Assembly: GCF_937967675.1 (NCBI RefSeq)
Contig: NZ_CALBSN010000078.1
Coordinates: 1 to 31,738 of the forward strand
Length of the DNA stretch: 31,738 nucleotides
Origin: an uncultured Flavobacterium sp.
Lineage (GTDB): Bacteria > Bacteroidota > Bacteroidia > Flavobacteriales > Flavobacteriaceae
Reading direction: 5' to 3'
Below the pieces are notes generated by a model. It made no database searches. It saw nothing but the letters and a program-made list of their open reading frames with translations, and had not been told where the DNA came from. The position numbers and the translations under genes are program-made. Below, one piece after another: positions 30,583-31,738 of the stretch. Position 1 is the stretch's first letter. Each line of letters opens with the position of its first letter.

Positions 30583-31738
30583 ATGGCGGAAATTAAACCT
30601 GCTGAAATTTCAGCAATATTAAAACAACAATTATCAGGTTTTGAATCTGGTGCATCGTTAGAAGAAGTTGGAACAGTACTTCAAGTTGGAGACGGTATCG
30701 CTCGTGTTTACGGATTATCAAACGCTCAATACGGAGAGTTAGTTCAATTCGAAAACGGATTAGAGGCTATCGTATTGAACTTAGAAGAAGACAATGTTGG
30801 GGTGGTACTATTAGGACCATCAACAGGAATCAAAGAAGGTTCTACAGTAAAAAGAACACAACGTATTGCTTCTCTTAAAGTAGGAGAACAAATGGTAGGT
30901 CGTGTTGTGGATACTTTAGGTAACCCAATTGACGGTAAAGGTCCAATTGGTGGTGAGTTATATGAGATGCCATTAGAAAGAAAAGCACCTGGAGTTATTT
31001 TCCGTCAGCCAGTAACTGAGCCATTACAAACAGGAGTAAAAGCAGTTGATGCGATGATTCCTGTAGGTCGTGGACAACGTGAGTTAGTTATTGGTGACCG
31101 TCAAACTGGTAAATCAACAGTTTGTATCGATACCATCTTAAATCAAAAAGAATTTTATGATGCAGGTCAACCTGTATTCTGTATCTATGTAGCTGTAGGT
31201 CAAAAAGCTTCAACTGTTGCTGCTTTAGCAAAAACATTAGAAGAAAAAGGAGCTATGGCTTATACTATCATCGTAGCGGCTAACGCTTCAGATCCTGCTC
31301 CAATGCAAGTTTACGCTCCTATGGCGGGTGCTGCAATCGGAGAATATTTCAGAGATTCTGGTCGTCCAGCTTTAATTGTTTATGATGATTTATCTAAACA
31401 AGCAGTAGCGTACCGTGAGGTATCTTTATTATTAAGAAGACCACCAGGACGTGAGGCTTATCCTGGAGACGTTTTCTACCTACACTCTCGTTTATTAGAA
31501 AGAGCTTGTAAAGTTATCGCTAACGACGAAATCGCTAAAAACATGAACGATTTACCAGATTCTATTAAAGGAATCGTTAAAGGTGGAGGTTCGTTAACAG
31601 CGTTACCAATTATCGAAACACAAGCAGGTGACGTTTCTGCTTATATCCCAACAAACGTAATTTCGATTACTGATGGTCAGATCTTCTTAGATGGTGATTT
31701 ATTCAACTCTGGAGTTCGTCCTGCTATCAACGTAGGTA
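30583..31738 (+). CDS. atpA: ATP synthase F1 subunit alpha (3' end beyond the window)
   Basis: Non-catalytic nucleotide-binding subunit of F1. The first 385 residues are present; the frame is open to the edge. The start MAEIKPAEISAILKQQL fits the family. The P-loop GDRQTGKS is at 171-178, and AYPGDVFYLHSRLLERA follows near 292-308. After Cys309 an extra segment of about 20 residues (NDEIAKNMNDLPDSIKGIVK) precedes GGGSLTALP, where most bacterial alphas have only a few residues. This insert is, to my memory, common in Bacteroidetes. The gene starts 23 bases after atpH. Confidence 0.98.
   Translation, partial: MAEIKPAEISAILKQQLSGFESGASLEEVGTVLQVGDGIARVYGLSNAQYGELVQFENGLEAIVLNLEEDNVGVVLLGPSTGIKEGSTVKRTQRIASLKVGEQMVGRVVDTLGNPIDGKGPIGGELYEMPLERKAPGVIFRQPVTEPLQTGVKAVDAMIPVGRGQRELVIGDRQTGKSTVCIDTILNQKEFYDAGQPVFCIYVAVGQKASTVAALAKTLEEKGAMAYTIIVAANASDPAPMQVYAPMAGAAIGEYFRDSGRPALIVYDDLSKQAVAYREVSLLLRRPPGREAYPGDVFYLHSRLLERACKVIANDEIAKNMNDLPDSIKGIVKGGGSLTALPIIETQAGDVSAYIPTNVISITDGQIFLDGDLFNSGVRPAINVG

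Noticed and set aside
1..31738. tRNA, rRNA, CRISPR arrays, transposase or phage genes
   Set aside because: None was recognised by eye on either strand; a tRNA and profile search would settle this.

Overview
The window looks like chromosome of a low-GC member of the Flavobacteriaceae, most likely Flavobacterium or a close relative. Evidence: a gliding-motility/type IX secretion gene (sprE), a secreted protein with a type IX C-terminal sorting tail, carotenoid lycopene cyclase, the atpZ-(small membrane protein)-atpBEFHA order, promoters of the Bacteroidetes type (-7 TAnnTTTG, sometimes with -33 TTTG), and no clear Shine-Dalgarno sequences. No tRNA, rRNA, CRISPR array, prophage or transposase gene was seen. 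Bases 1-67 hold only the flank beyond the crtY stop.

Layout. (1) 68-1207: crtY on the minus strand, with a promoter so close to the ATG that the mRNA may be leaderless. (2) 1312-6119: a metal island. A DtxR/MntR-like regulator and a ZIP transporter run on the plus strand. Facing them on the minus strand are feoA, feoB, an unknown serine-rich putative outer-membrane beta-barrel protein, and a 42-residue Cys-rich FeoB-associated membrane peptide. The two operons meet in one TTAA that supplies both stop codons. (3) 6217-6912: SCO-family copper chaperone. (4) 7045-12509: a 1130-residue Asp-box (BNR/sortilin-like) type IX secreted protein followed after 2 bases by an M13 metallopeptidase lipoprotein. 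(5) 12510-12811: a non-coding stretch packed with palindromic repeats. (6) 12812-15886: a tight five-gene minus-strand operon (DUF6265-like protein, zinc-ribbon protein, small membrane protein, NAD-binding epimerase-like protein, EamA permease). The epimerase-like gene carries an in-frame palindromic repeat. (7) 16035-16483: a four-helix-bundle (S23/IVP-like) gene enclosed by inverted repeats, a candidate mobile cassette. It lies upstream of two tandem tail-less ssb genes and an HRDC gene that ends at a strong terminator. (8) 17766-22103: a minus-strand set of metG, HAD hydrolase, chloramphenicol-acetyltransferase-like acyltransferase and HDAC-like deacetylase. The last three genes are packed start-to-stop. 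(9) 22199-24279: an S66 LD-carboxypeptidase, yraN and an ACT-domain-like protein. (10) 24384-31738: sprE, a bactofilin, atpZ, a small membrane protein, then atpB, atpE, atpF, atpH and a 3'-truncated atpA.

How the parts may work together. The metal island joins ferrous uptake (Feo) to divalent metal uptake (ZIP) under a probable metal-sensing repressor. sprE makes part of the secretion and motility machinery that would export the Asp-box protein encoded at 7045. The ATP synthase genes are transcribed in the same direction as sprE and the bactofilin, with an extra promoter before atpB and a perfect 13-bp hairpin after atpE.

No wholly new defence or biosynthetic system is evident. The most interesting items are the four-helix-bundle cassette with its inverted repeats, the palindromic element translated inside a coding gene, the putative outer-membrane protein embedded in the feo operon, the acyltransferase/deacetylase pair, and several related palindromic repeats scattered through the gaps.
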